DNA of 64,000 bases, taken from contig MSXN01000009.1 of assembly GCA_002083555.1 (NCBI GenBank), positions 259,860 to 323,859 on the forward strand, read 5' to 3'. Every line of letters begins with the position of its first letter. Position 1 is the stretch's first letter. The DNA comes from Nitrospira sp. ST-bin5. Its GTDB lineage: Bacteria; Nitrospirota; Nitrospiria; Nitrospirales; Nitrospiraceae. Below are positions 25,752-34,885 of this stretch, in pieces. A program made the position numbers and the translations under genes. A model generated the notes under the pieces. It saw only the letters and a list, made by a program, of their open reading frames with translations, searched no databases and was not told the origin of the DNA.

Positions 25752-27158
25752 CTACCGCGTAACAGTGTTCATGGTAACTTCGTGTGCGCTGCGTGACCGT
25801 GACCGCTCCGCCGAAGCCTGAGATTCCAGCGACGATCGGAACGGAACGGTGTAGCGACGGCTGACAAGAAGCTCGGCCAGCCGTTGCGGCGTCGCGACTT
25901 CAAGGTCTTCTGGAACCCGCTGACCGGCGCTCCAATAGGACAGTGGAATGCCTGATTGGTGACTCAATTCGTACAGGGCTCCGAAGGAGTCCGTCTCATC
26001 GAGCTTGCTAAACAGGAGTCGCAAGAGCGGGAGCGCATGGATCTGCGCCACCTGACGTTGCAAGTCCTGCTCACGTGTCGAGGCCGAGACCACAACGTGC
26101 GTCTGCACTTCCGGTTCGGCTTTGAGGAGCTGGTGCAGGCTATGCACCAAGGCAAGATCCTTCTCGCCGAAACCGGCCGTATCGATCAGGATCAGATCGG
26201 CATCGGCATGCTTGAGGACATAGACCGCAGCCTGCTTCGCAGACATCGCCGATTCGCAGGGAATACCCAACACATCGGCATACATCCGGAGTTGCTCGAC
26301 TGAAGCCAATCGATAGGTGTCCAGCGAGACAATGGCGACGGACTTCTTTTCTTCCAACTGATAGTGAGTTGCCAGCTTGGTGATCGCGGCCGTCTTGCCG
26401 GCCCCGTTTGTTCCGATCATCATGGCGATCGTCCGATCCCCTTGACCGGAAAGCAGTGATCCGCTCACGCGCATGTCTTGCGCCAGGCACTTCGCCAACG
26501 CATTCTGGAGGTCATGCGGCTCCGTCGAGTTGCGACGAGCCAGCTCTACGCTCAACGACCGTCCAATTCTGTCGGCGCTCGACGGGCGGAGCCCTTGTGC
26601 CACAAGATTGCGGCATAACGACGCGATGGCCGGCTCCGCATGTTGACTCAACGATTGTGAGGCCGCCGGCAAGGACGCGCCGATCTCCCGGCTCAGCTCG
26701 CGCAATTCTTTACGCAGGTCTTGCAACCGGCTCTGTTTGATATCCGAGGAACGCGGCGCAGCCGGGCGTGTCTGCCGAGGCGCAGGCGTAGTCACCGGAG
26801 GCTGATTCATGCCATAGACATGAGATGCTGAGGCTGGTTGCGCCAACATTCCCTGCAGGGTGTCACGAAAGACTTCCGGCCCGACCGGCTGGGTCCATGT
26901 ATTGGCCGAAGATGACGCCTGCGAAGCTTTCCGTGACTCGCTCGGGGGCGACGTGTCCTGCGACGGCTTGATCGGAGGCAACGGATCGTATTCGGCCGCT
27001 GCCATGACCTCCAAGACCGGCTTATTGAAATAACTCATCAACCGGCCGCCTTGATGCACTTCCTTGGATGAAAGAATGACGGCATCCGGCCCCAGCTCTT
27101 CCTTGATCGCTCGAATCGCATCCTGCATGGTCAAGGCATGAAACGTCTTAACTTTCAT
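25752..27158 (-). CDS. flhF: Flagellar biosynthesis SRP-like GTPase FlhF
   Basis: A 468-residue SRP-type GTPase that sets the position of the flagellum. It has an N-terminal B region (MKVKTFHALTMQDAIRAIKEELGPDAVILSSKEV), a variable Pro/Ser-rich middle (about 60-160), and an NG domain with the P-loop GTNGAGKTAAITKLA, the DTAGF motif and SKLDET. It is nine bases downstream of flhA. Confidence 0.95.
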   Translation of the reverse strand: MKVKTFHALTMQDAIRAIKEELGPDAVILSSKEVHQGGRLMSYFNKPVLEVMAAAEYDPLPPIKPSQDTSPPSESRKASQASSSANTWTQPVGPEVFRDTLQGMLAQPASASHVYGMNQPPVTTPAPRQTRPAAPRSSDIKQSRLQDLRKELRELSREIGASLPAASQSLSQHAEPAIASLCRNLVAQGLRPSSADRIGRSLSVELARRNSTEPHDLQNALAKCLAQDMRVSGSLLSGQGDRTIAMMIGTNGAGKTAAITKLATHYQLEEKKSVAIVSLDTYRLASVEQLRMYADVLGIPCESAMSAKQAAVYVLKHADADLILIDTAGFGEKDLALVHSLHQLLKAEPEVQTHVVVSASTREQDLQRQVAQIHALPLLRLLFSKLDETDSFGALYELSHQSGIPLSYWSAGQRVPEDLEVATPQRLAELLVSRRYTVPFRSSLESQASAERSRSRSAHEVTMNTVTR

Positions 27159-27166
27159 GATTCACC

Positions 27167-29269
27167 TCACGACGGTTGTGGGAGCTCTGAGTCAAGTCGG
27201 ATGGTATCCAGTGACTGCAAGCGCACCATGGCATCGATTTCATTCAGTCCGATCACCGGAACAGAGTGCAAGAGCCGGTCCGTCAGTCTCCGCAAGTGCC
27301 GTCGCACGGCCGGAGAACAGAGCAGAATCGGCTGCTGGCCGCGCGCAGCCACGCGTTCCGCTGATTGCTTGAGCGCCGTCAGAAGTTTGTGCGACAGCGC
27401 GGGATCCAGATTCAGCATGGCACCCTGCGGCAATATTGACGCTTGCTCGGCGAGCGTCCGATCCAGCCGCGGGTCAAGTGTGATGACCGGGAGCGATCCA
27501 TCCGGTGCCTGGTACTGCTTCGTAATGGTCCGGGCCAGCGATTGGCGGGCCATTTCCGTCAACAGTTCGGCATCTTTGGTCGTCATCGCATGATCGGCGA
27601 TGGCCTCCAGGATGGACCGAATATCCCTGATGGGAATCCCCTCCTTGAGCAGATTGCCCAAGATCCGGACCACCGTACCCAGGGAGACCATGGTCGGAAT
27701 GAGTTCTTCCACCAGCTTGGGATGTGTCCTGCCGACTTCGTCGAGCAAGGCTTGGGCTTCCTGCCGGCCCAACAGTTCATGACCGTGACGTTTGATGATT
27801 TCGGAAAGATGCGTGGTGATGGCCGAGCTGGCATCGACGACGGTATAGCCGGCCATCTGGGCCTGCTCGCGCTGGTCCTCGACGACCCACAATGCAGGCA
27901 AACCGAAGGCCGGTTCCTTGGTGGGAATGCCTTGGACCATCCCACGTTGCGCCGTGCCGGGATCGATCGCCAGCACATGGCCCGGAAGCACTTCAGCTTT
28001 GGCGACTTCGACGCCCTTGAGCATGATCGCGTATTCATTTGGGCGCAGCTGCAAATTGTCCCGGATATGAATAGGAGGGACGACAAATCCCATGGATTCG
28101 GCAAACTGCCGCCGGAGACCCTTGATGCGCTCCAGGAGCGTATTGCCCTGCGTGCCTTCAACGAGGTTGATCAGGCCGTACCCCACTTGCACTTCCATCA
28201 GATCGAGCGGCGCGATGTGGGCGACCGGTTCTTCAACCTTTGCGGTTACGGGCGGAGGAGCCTGAGTCTCCGGCATCTGCTCCCGTTGATAGAGATGATA
28301 GGCGATCCAGCACACGCCGGCTCCGAGGACCAGGAAGGCCAGATGCGGCAGCCCCGGCACCAGGCCGAGGGCCAGCAGGATTCCTCCGGCCGTTCCCACG
28401 GCTCGATGTGAATTAAGGAGTTGGTCCGTCATTTCCGCACCGAGATCGTTTTCTGAGGCCGCGCGCGTCACGATCATACCGGTGGCGGTAGAGACGATGA
28501 GGGCCGGAATTTGAGCGACCAGGCCTTCGCCGACAGTCAAGAGCGTGTACGTTTGCGCCGCCAGGCCTGGGCTCATGCCCTGCTGTAGAATGCCGATGGT
28601 CAGCCCGCCGACGATATTCACCACCACAATGATGACGGCCGCGACCGCGTCCCCTCGCACAAACTTGCTGGCACCGTCCATCGCTCCATAGAAGTCGGCC
28701 TCTTCCGCGATATCCTTCCGCCGCCGTCTGGCTTCATCTTCCTTAATGAGGCCGGCGTTCAAGTCGGCGTCGATGGCCATCTGCTTGCCCGGCATGGCAT
28801 CCAACGTGAAGCGGGCAGCAACTTCAGCGACGCGGCCGGCGCCCTTGGTGACGACGACGAAATTAATGATCACCAGGATGGCAAAGACCACGAGACCAAC
28901 AGTGTAATTTCCGCCGACGACAAAGGTGCCGAACGTGCGGATGACTTCCCCTGCCGCTGCCGCCCCCTCATTGCCATGCAACAGAATCAGACGGGTTGAC
29001 GCAATATTCAGGGACAGCCGGAGGAGCGTGACCATCAGAAGAATCGAAGGGAATACCGAAAAGTCCATCGGCCGGCGGACCTGTAGTCCCACCAGCAAAA
29101 TGATGATGGAAATCGTGATGTCGAAGCTGAGCAACAGGTCCAAGAGAAACCGCGGAAGCGGTAACAGCATGACCATGAGCACGCCGACGACACCCACGGA
29201 CATGACGATGTCGGGATGCTTGAGGAGTGGTGGATGCTCGACTGGACGCACAGTTGTCGTGGATGCCAT
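27167..29269 (-). CDS. flhA: Flagellar export gate protein FlhA
   Basis: A 700-residue inner-membrane protein of the type III export gate. About eight membrane helices occupy the first 330 residues. The conserved cytoplasmic loop AEVAARFTLDAMPGKQMAIDADLNAG lies near residue 150, and the C-terminal FlhA ring domain binds chaperone-substrate complexes. Length and all regions are normal. Confidence 0.98.
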   Translation of the reverse strand: MASTTTVRPVEHPPLLKHPDIVMSVGVVGVLMVMLLPLPRFLLDLLLSFDITISIIILLVGLQVRRPMDFSVFPSILLMVTLLRLSLNIASTRLILLHGNEGAAAAGEVIRTFGTFVVGGNYTVGLVVFAILVIINFVVVTKGAGRVAEVAARFTLDAMPGKQMAIDADLNAGLIKEDEARRRRKDIAEEADFYGAMDGASKFVRGDAVAAVIIVVVNIVGGLTIGILQQGMSPGLAAQTYTLLTVGEGLVAQIPALIVSTATGMIVTRAASENDLGAEMTDQLLNSHRAVGTAGGILLALGLVPGLPHLAFLVLGAGVCWIAYHLYQREQMPETQAPPPVTAKVEEPVAHIAPLDLMEVQVGYGLINLVEGTQGNTLLERIKGLRRQFAESMGFVVPPIHIRDNLQLRPNEYAIMLKGVEVAKAEVLPGHVLAIDPGTAQRGMVQGIPTKEPAFGLPALWVVEDQREQAQMAGYTVVDASSAITTHLSEIIKRHGHELLGRQEAQALLDEVGRTHPKLVEELIPTMVSLGTVVRILGNLLKEGIPIRDIRSILEAIADHAMTTKDAELLTEMARQSLARTITKQYQAPDGSLPVITLDPRLDRTLAEQASILPQGAMLNLDPALSHKLLTALKQSAERVAARGQQPILLCSPAVRRHLRRLTDRLLHSVPVIGLNEIDAMVRLQSLDTIRLDSELPQPS

Positions 29270-29284
29270 GTAATACAGCCCTTC

Positions 29285-30379
29285 TTATAACTGTCCGGGG
29301 TTGACTCCCCTGGCCCGGTACACAAACGCCAGGATTTCCGCTACGGCGCGATAGAGGTTCGACGGGATTTCTTTCCCGATATCGACCAGCCGATACAGCG
29401 TTCTCGCCACCAGCTTATTTTCGACCACCGCCACTCCATGATGACGAGCCAGCTCGCGAATACGTTCCGCGATAAAGCCGGCTCCCTTGGCCACCACGAA
29501 CGGAGCGGCCTTCTGGGTGGCGTCATACTTCAACGCCACCGCCAGGTGCGTGGGGTTGGTCACCACGACATCGGCGGTCTTCACTGCTGCCATCATGCGT
29601 TTTTTGGCAAGATCGCGTTGTGCAGATCGGATACGGCCACGGACTAACGGATCACCTTCCGATGCCTTGTGCTCTTCCTTCACTTCTTCTTTGGTCATGC
29701 GCAGGTCACGGGACCACTCAAATCGTTGGTATATGTAGTCCACGGCGGCGAGGACGGCCAATGCGCCCACGACACCTGTCGCCACTTTTAGCGTGAGGTG
29801 CCCGGCCATTTCGATCGAAGCCGGTAGATCGTAGTCCATGAGTCCCGGCACCATGAGCAGATCGTGACGTGCAGTAAACAGCGCGACCATCATGATGATG
29901 GCAATTTTCACGAGGCCCTTGATGAGCTCCATCACCGACCTGGTGGAAAACAATTTGCCCAACCCCTTGATCGGATTGAGCTTCCCGAAATTCGGCTGCA
30001 GCGCGTTCGGCCGCCACATAAATCCTGTTTGCGCCAGTGATGCGCCGGTCCCCATGAACAGAACGACGCAGAGAATGGGTAAAATCAGAATTATCGTGGT
30101 CACACTGATCTGCACGACAATGGTATGGATATGTTCTACCGTCAGCGCTTTCCAGAACGTTTCATCGAACGACAACGACAGCCCGCGCCGCGTCACGTCG
30201 GTCAGTTGGCGCAGTCCGATCGGCACACCGATCGCCAGAAATCCAACCCCTCCTATAAGGACCGCCGCAGTACCGACATCGCGGCTCATGGCGACCTGTC
30301 CATCGGTCCGGGCCTGCGACTTACGTTTCTCAGTCGCCTCTTCTGTCCGGCTGCTCTTATCTGACTCTGACTCAGCCAC
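29285..30379 (-). CDS. flhB: Flagellar export switch protein FlhB
   Basis: A 364-residue export-gate component that autocleaves at NPTH to switch specificity from rod/hook to filament substrates. NPTHLAVALKY is present near residue 281. The N-terminus SSRTEEATEKRKSQARTDGQVAMSRD is typical, followed by four membrane segments. The start overlaps the fliR stop. Confidence 0.97.
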   Translation of the reverse strand: MAESESDKSSRTEEATEKRKSQARTDGQVAMSRDVGTAAVLIGGVGFLAIGVPIGLRQLTDVTRRGLSLSFDETFWKALTVEHIHTIVVQISVTTIILILPILCVVLFMGTGASLAQTGFMWRPNALQPNFGKLNPIKGLGKLFSTRSVMELIKGLVKIAIIMMVALFTARHDLLMVPGLMDYDLPASIEMAGHLTLKVATGVVGALAVLAAVDYIYQRFEWSRDLRMTKEEVKEEHKASEGDPLVRGRIRSAQRDLAKKRMMAAVKTADVVVTNPTHLAVALKYDATQKAAPFVVAKGAGFIAERIRELARHHGVAVVENKLVARTLYRLVDIGKEIPSNLYRAVAEILAFVYRARGVNPGQL

Positions 30380-31160
30380 GTCCGAGACTCCTCAGTAAAG
30401 CTTCAATCGTGAGCTGGAGCTGTTCGAACTCCGACCCGATTAAGCTGACAGTAAAGGGCATTCCGAGACTGAGGACGAGCAATCCCCCGGCAATCGTAAT
30501 GGGGAAGCTTAAGACAAAGACCTGGACTTGCGGAACAGCGCGCCCGAGCAAGGCCATAAGGACATTGATGAGCAAAATAGTAATCAGCACCGGTGCAGCC
30601 AATTTCATGCCGATCGTAAACATTCGCTGTGACAGCAGGAGAATCTCTTCTCCGAGATGCGAGGAGAGATGGGCGCCGAAAGCCGGGATCGCCTCATAGC
30701 TGTGGATGATGGTTGCCATGGCGAATAGGTGCGCATTCAATGAGAGGAAGATCAACGAGGCCAACATGGTGAAGAACTGCGCGATCATCGGGGTTTGGTG
30801 AGAGGTTGTCGGGTCGAACAGATGGACCGCCCCGAACCCCATTTGAATACCCAGCAGCTCGCCGGCCACTTCCAATGCGCCGAACATCAAGCGCACCGCC
30901 AGCCCGATGGTAACGCCAATCGCCATCTCGCTGAGCATGCCACCGACCAAGAGCACCGGATCCAGCGACACAGTGGGCATCGGGATCGATGGAGCCAGCA
31001 TCAGGCTCAACGTCAGCACTAAGCCCAGCTTGACCTTGACGGGAATCGTCCGTCCGCTGAAGACCGGCAGCGCGGCCAGCAACCCCCCAATGCGGGAGAT
31101 CAGGACAAGAAACGCCTGGAACTGCGGAAGAAGGATGTGGATGGTCTGCGTCAGTCCCAT
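30372..31160 (-). CDS. fliR: Flagellar export protein FliR
   Basis: A 262-residue membrane protein of the FliPQR export core with about six hydrophobic segments. The conserved RIGGLLAALPVFSGRTIPVKVKLGL region is near the N-terminus. The gene lies between fliQ and flhB, the usual order, with its 3' end overlapping flhB. Confidence 0.95.
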   Translation of the reverse strand: MGLTQTIHILLPQFQAFLVLISRIGGLLAALPVFSGRTIPVKVKLGLVLTLSLMLAPSIPMPTVSLDPVLLVGGMLSEMAIGVTIGLAVRLMFGALEVAGELLGIQMGFGAVHLFDPTTSHQTPMIAQFFTMLASLIFLSLNAHLFAMATIIHSYEAIPAFGAHLSSHLGEEILLLSQRMFTIGMKLAAPVLITILLINVLMALLGRAVPQVQVFVLSFPITIAGGLLVLSLGMPFTVSLIGSEFEQLQLTIEALLRSLGRG

Positions 31161-31166
31161 GCCGTC

Positions 31167-31436
31167 CTAGCGAATGTAGTCAGGAATATTGGTCAGGAGA
31201 TTCGTCATGAAACTTGTCATGATGCCTAACATCCAGGGCAAAAATACGAGAATGGCGCCGAAGAGCGTTAAGACCTTGGGCACAAAACTCAGGGTCGGCT
31301 CATTCAACTGTGTCATCGCTTGAAAGGCGCTCACGGCCAAGCCCACCAGCAAACTCAACCCCAAGATGGGAGCCGAGACCATGAGGGTCGTTTCCAACGC
31401 CTGCCGTCCGAGTTCCGTGACTAATTCCGGTGTCAT
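31167..31436 (-). CDS. fliQ: Flagellar export protein FliQ
   Basis: An 89-residue protein with two membrane helices, part of the FliPQR channel. The sequence ALETTLMVSAPILGLSLLVGLAVSAFQAMTQLNEPTLSFVPK is diagnostic. It starts four bases after the fliP stop. Confidence 0.97.
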   Translation of the reverse strand: MTPELVTELGRQALETTLMVSAPILGLSLLVGLAVSAFQAMTQLNEPTLSFVPKVLTLFGAILVFLPWMLGIMTSFMTNLLTNIPDYIR

Positions 31437-31440
31437 AGGA

Positions 31441-32217
31441 TTACTGGAAGCTCCTTACCATTGAGCCGACGACGAGATACCATCCGTCGGCAAGGACAAA
31501 TAGAATCAGTTTGAACGGCAACGAAATGACCGCCGGCGGCAAGAGCATCATGCCCATCGACATGAGAATGCTGGCCACCACCATGTCCACGATCAGGAAT
31601 GGGATATAGATCAAGAAACCGATCTGAAAGGAAATACGGAGCTCACTGAGGATGAAGGCCGGGATGACGACATGCGTCGGTACATCCGCAAGCTTGTCCG
31701 GTTTCGGGATCTTGCTGAGGGTAATAAACAGCTCCAGGTCCTTGTCCCGGAGCTGGCGCAACATGAATCCTCTGACCGGTTCGATACCTTTTTTCCAGGC
31801 ATCTTCATAGGAGAGCTGTTCGGCCAAGAGCGGTTGCAACGCCTCGCTGTACACTTGCTGTCCCACAGGGGCCATGATGAACATCGTGAGAAACAAGGCG
31901 AGCGCCAGGAGGACTTGATTCGGCGGAACCGACTGCGTGCCGAGCGCCTGGCGGAGGAACGAGAGGACGATCACGATCCGCGTAAATGACGTGACCATGA
32001 TAAAGAGGGCCGGCGCCAGCGAGAGCACCGTCATGAGGATCAGAATCTGAATGACGACGGCCGTCTGCTTGGGCGAATCCGATCCCAGATCAATACTGAC
32101 CGATGGGCCCGCTGCCCAGACCGGCTCCGCTGCCGCCAGCCCCAGGCCAAGAAGGATCAGAACTCCCATCAGCATGAGCCTGGTCCACGGCGTTGCCACC
32201 TGCGTCAGGCTATACAT
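31441..32217 (-). CDS. fliP: Flagellar export protein FliP
   Basis: A 258-residue FliPQR channel protein. I choose ATG 32217 (MYSLTQVATPW), which overlaps the fliO stop by eight bases, has AAGGCGG five bases upstream and leaves a normal signal peptide ending at VWAAG. An in-frame start 32 codons earlier would sit deep inside fliO. FIMVTSFTRIVIVLSFLRQALGTQSVPPNQVLLALALFLT and the C-terminal LPFKLILFVLADGW are diagnostic. Confidence 0.97.
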   Translation of the reverse strand: MYSLTQVATPWTRLMLMGVLILLGLGLAAAEPVWAAGPSVSIDLGSDSPKQTAVVIQILILMTVLSLAPALFIMVTSFTRIVIVLSFLRQALGTQSVPPNQVLLALALFLTMFIMAPVGQQVYSEALQPLLAEQLSYEDAWKKGIEPVRGFMLRQLRDKDLELFITLSKIPKPDKLADVPTHVVIPAFILSELRISFQIGFLIYIPFLIVDMVVASILMSMGMMLLPPAVISLPFKLILFVLADGWYLVVGSMVRSFQ

Positions 32218-32656
32218 GCGGTCCGCCTTGCTTTCCCTGCCCGAATACGTTGGCCACATTCTGCCACCAGTCAGCGGACAGAAGGTTGTGAGGAGAGATC
32301 CCGCACGAAGCACCGGTCTGACCGGAGGCTGAGACGAGGGTCGCCAGATGTTCTGTGGCTTCGATACGACCGAGAGGAATCAACGTTTCTGAGGTCACTC
32401 CGACGGCAAAGTATTGTCCGGCAATGGCCACGAGGGCGATCGATTGTCGCGGAGCCAGGTAACTGTTCGCCACGACCTGGATGAGGGGCGTGCCACCGGG
32501 CGTGCCGATGCGTTGCGAGAACACTCGCCGGGCAACCCAGGCGACGGCTCCCATGAGAAGCAGGACCGCCCCCAACGCCAAGATTGTTCGGCCCATGCTG
32601 TCCCACACGTCAACCACCGTATCGCTCCCCTCTGGCTTAGGCCAGTTGCTTGACAC
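32210..32656 (-). CDS. fliO: Flagellar export accessory protein FliO
   Basis: A 148-residue protein with one membrane helix (about residues 23-42), then a small basic domain QVVANSYLAPRQSIALVAIAGQYFAVGVT typical of FliO. FliO stabilises FliP during channel assembly. The GTG at 32656 overlaps the end of fliN by 20 bases and has no clear ribosome site; starts at codons 14 or 21 are alternatives. Confidence 0.88.
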   Translation of the reverse strand: MSSNWPKPEGSDTVVDVWDSMGRTILALGAVLLLMGAVAWVARRVFSQRIGTPGGTPLIQVVANSYLAPRQSIALVAIAGQYFAVGVTSETLIPLGRIEATEHLATLVSASGQTGASCGISPHNLLSADWWQNVANVFGQGKQGGPHV

Positions 32657-33005
32657 GTTCCGCAGCGCTCACCACATCGGTGAGCCTGATACCGAATTTT
32701 TCATTCACGACCACCACTTCGCCTTTGGCCACCAGCTTATTGTTCACCATGACTTCCATCGGTTCCCCGGCCAATTTATCGAGTTCGATGACCGAGCCCT
32801 GCGCAAGCTGCAAGAGGTCGCGAATGGCCATCTTCGTCGAGCCGACATAGATGGACACCTTCATCGGAATATCGAGAATGAAATCGATATTCTTCGCCTG
32901 TTCCGCCACCGCGGTGTTCGTCACCGGCGGAAACGAGGCCGGCGTTGCGGCGACCGGCTCCTGAGTCGTGGTGTCAGCGGATTGATTGGCATCGTCGTCA
33001 GCCAT
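32637..33005 (-). CDS. fliN: Flagellar switch protein FliN
   Basis: A 122-residue C-ring protein. The C-terminal SpoA fold is clear: ILDIPMKVSIYVGSTKMAIRDLLQLAQGSVIELDKLAGEPMEVMVNNKLVAKGEVVVVNEKFGIRLTDV. The first 45 residues are a flexible linker. It follows fliM by 24 bases. Confidence 0.97.
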   Translation of the reverse strand: MADDDANQSADTTTQEPVAATPASFPPVTNTAVAEQAKNIDFILDIPMKVSIYVGSTKMAIRDLLQLAQGSVIELDKLAGEPMEVMVNNKLVAKGEVVVVNEKFGIRLTDVVSAAERVKQLA

Positions 33006-33029
33006 ACGGTCGTCTCCCCTACGTACGAG

Positions 33030-34010
33030 TTAAGTCAGCACCTTCGTGACGCGACAGGCGTGATTCCCCTTAAATACCCCAGGGCTTCCCAGAAACTTGA
33101 GATAATCCTCGACATAACATTCCAACGGATCACCGGGGCGCTGATCCAACATCACCACATCGCCGGGCGCGAAATTCAGCACATCCTGGACGGTGACGGT
33201 GGTGGAACCGAGCTTGACGGCAATCGGCAGTTCGCACTCGTGGATCAAGTCGCGGAATTTGTTGTTCCAGGATCCATCCTGTTCCAACTGATCCGACACC
33301 AGCCCCGAGTAGAGCTTTTCCTTAATGGGTTCGAGCATCGAATAGGGATACACCACGAACAAATCCCGCGTGGTCTCGCCGATGATGACTTGCAGCGTCA
33401 CCACGATGACGACCTCTGAAGCCGTCACGACCATGGCAAATTGGGGGTTGCTCTCGGAGCGCACATAGTCCACTTTCACCGGCATAATCGCCTGCCAGGC
33501 TTTCTCAAGATCGGCGAGCGCCAGCATGAGGAGCTTCTTGATCATGCGCAGTTGGACGGCTGTAAAATCGCGCCCTTCAGGCTTCACATGAGTTTGTCCC
33601 TTGCCTCCAAAAAAATAATCGACCAGGAGATAGACCAGAAAGGCATCCATCACAAACAGCCCGCTGCCTCGCAGGGGGGCCATGTGAAAGACGTTGAGGG
33701 ATGATGGCATCGGAATCTTCTTTAGAAATTCGCCGAATTTGATAACCTGCGTTCCAACCACCACAAATTCAATCGCTTCGCGCAACACGCCGGTCCATGC
33801 CACGGCCTGGCGGCGGACAAACCGATCGTTAATCATCTCCAGGGTCGGCATGCGTCCCCGGATAATGCGCTCCTGATTGAGGAGGTCGTACCCCTTCACG
33901 CCGGAGGTCGCTTCAGCCGCGGCTGCCGCCGGCGGCGCTGTTTCGACCTCGCCTGAGACCACGCCGTTCAACAGCGCATCGATCTCATCTTGTGACAGAA
34001 TCTTTTCCAT
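33030..34010 (-). CDS. fliM: Flagellar switch protein FliM
   Basis: A 326-residue C-ring protein. The N-terminal LSQDEIDALLNGV is the CheY-binding peptide, so response to phosphorylated CheY is expected although no chemotaxis gene is in the window. The middle domain has RGSGLFVMDAFLVYLLVDYFFGG, and the C-terminus is a SpoA domain. It starts ten bases after the fliL stop. Confidence 0.97.
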   Translation of the reverse strand: MEKILSQDEIDALLNGVVSGEVETAPPAAAAAEATSGVKGYDLLNQERIIRGRMPTLEMINDRFVRRQAVAWTGVLREAIEFVVVGTQVIKFGEFLKKIPMPSSLNVFHMAPLRGSGLFVMDAFLVYLLVDYFFGGKGQTHVKPEGRDFTAVQLRMIKKLLMLALADLEKAWQAIMPVKVDYVRSESNPQFAMVVTASEVVIVVTLQVIIGETTRDLFVVYPYSMLEPIKEKLYSGLVSDQLEQDGSWNNKFRDLIHECELPIAVKLGSTTVTVQDVLNFAPGDVVMLDQRPGDPLECYVEDYLKFLGSPGVFKGNHACRVTKVLT

Positions 34011-34020
34011 AGTCTTCGAT

Positions 34021-34569
34021 CTACTGGACGACGAAATCCGTAAAGTAGGCGGTTTTCACGCCTGGCTTAGGCAGCAAGCCGTTGATCCGCTGGGTAATCT
34101 CGTCGCGGAGTTGGAATTTGCCTTGCGGACTCCGAATCGACGTCGAGTCTTTGCTCGACAGCAACACCAGGATGGTGTCGCGCAATTGAGGAATGCGAGT
34201 GGCAAGATTCGCCGACACCCCTTCATTCTCCACCTCTAACTTAATGGTCATCTTGAGGTAGCGGATATCCGGCGCGTCGGCGAGATTGACAATGAACGGG
34301 TCTAGATCAAACACGACGCCTGGCGCGGCTCCCGCGCCCCCCTTTTCGCCATGTCCCTCCGACTTCGCGACGGCTTCTGCCTTATGCTCATCCCCTGCCT
34401 CTCCTCCTCCGCTACTGTGACCGCCCATGAATTTCACGATCACAAAAGCGCCGCCGAGTCCGGCGACGAGCGCCGCGGCGACGACGATGATGAGAAGCTT
34501 AATAGGAAGCGCGGGCGCCGGTGCCGCAGGCTTGCCTGCTTCTGGGGTTGCTGCTGGTTCTTCTGACAT
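34021..34569 (-). CDS. fliL: Flagellar basal body-associated protein FliL
   Basis: A 182-residue single-pass protein that associates with the stator. I place the start at MSEEPAAT (34569), directly after GAGGAGGT; a start nine codons upstream lacks such a site. One membrane helix (LLIIVVAAALVAGLGGAFVIVKF) is followed by the periplasmic domain with DPFIVNLADAPDIRYLKMTIKLEV. It is the first gene of the second operon, behind a sigma-54 box. Confidence 0.93.
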   Translation of the reverse strand: MSEEPAATPEAGKPAAPAPALPIKLLIIVVAAALVAGLGGAFVIVKFMGGHSSGGGEAGDEHKAEAVAKSEGHGEKGGAGAAPGVVFDLDPFIVNLADAPDIRYLKMTIKLEVENEGVSANLATRIPQLRDTILVLLSSKDSTSIRSPQGKFQLRDEITQRINGLLPKPGVKTAYFTDFVVQ

Positions 34570-34615
34570 GGAGACCTCCTCAATTCGCACGCACAATTGT
34601 CGTCACAGGGGTTTG

Positions 34616-34631
34616 TGCAATGGATATGCCA
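34616..34631 (-). promoter_or_regulatory. Sigma-54 promoter of the fliL operon
   Basis: The minus strand reads TGGCATATCCATTGCA, a strong match to TGGCAC-N5-TTGCA. RNA would start near 34605, about 36 bases before the fliL ATG. It would drive fliL through fliA. Confidence 0.75.
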
Positions 34632-34839
34632 TCTGAAATTGAGTCGCCTGTCATGGAGTTGGCGGACAACTTCACGCCAAATACCTGTGATGAGCGGGCT
34701 CATCGGAAGAAATGATCAGAAGACCGCCCGTGAGGAGCCGGTCCCTTGACGCTGTCAGAAATCTGACGGGGAAATGAGGTTAGCCCCGTGAACTGCTGAT
34801 GCTCACAGGAGCTTCGAGAAGAGAAAGAGAGAGGGGGAA

Positions 34840-34872
34840 GCCGGGGTGAGTTCCTAAAGAACTCACCCCGGC
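34840..34872 (-). terminator. Hairpin terminator after flgE
   Basis: A perfect 14-bp stem (GCCGGGGTGAGTTC and its complement) with a five-base loop lies 14 bases after the flgE stop. The following minus-strand bases are pyrimidine-rich (TTCCCCCTCTCTCTTTC) rather than a pure U-tract. It separates the flgB-to-flgE and fliL-to-fliA operons. The rest of the roughly 315-base gap holds the fliL promoter and nothing else recognised. Confidence 0.7.
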
Positions 34873-34885
34873 ACAGTCGTGCTAT

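Noticed and set aside
27443..28411. 322-codon open frame antisense to flhA
   Set aside because: FlhA is complete and diagnostic on the minus strand; the antisense product looks compositionally random.
32481..33419. 312-codon open frame antisense to fliO/fliN/fliM
   Set aside because: His/Arg-rich translation with no domain; it opposes three clear flagellar genes.
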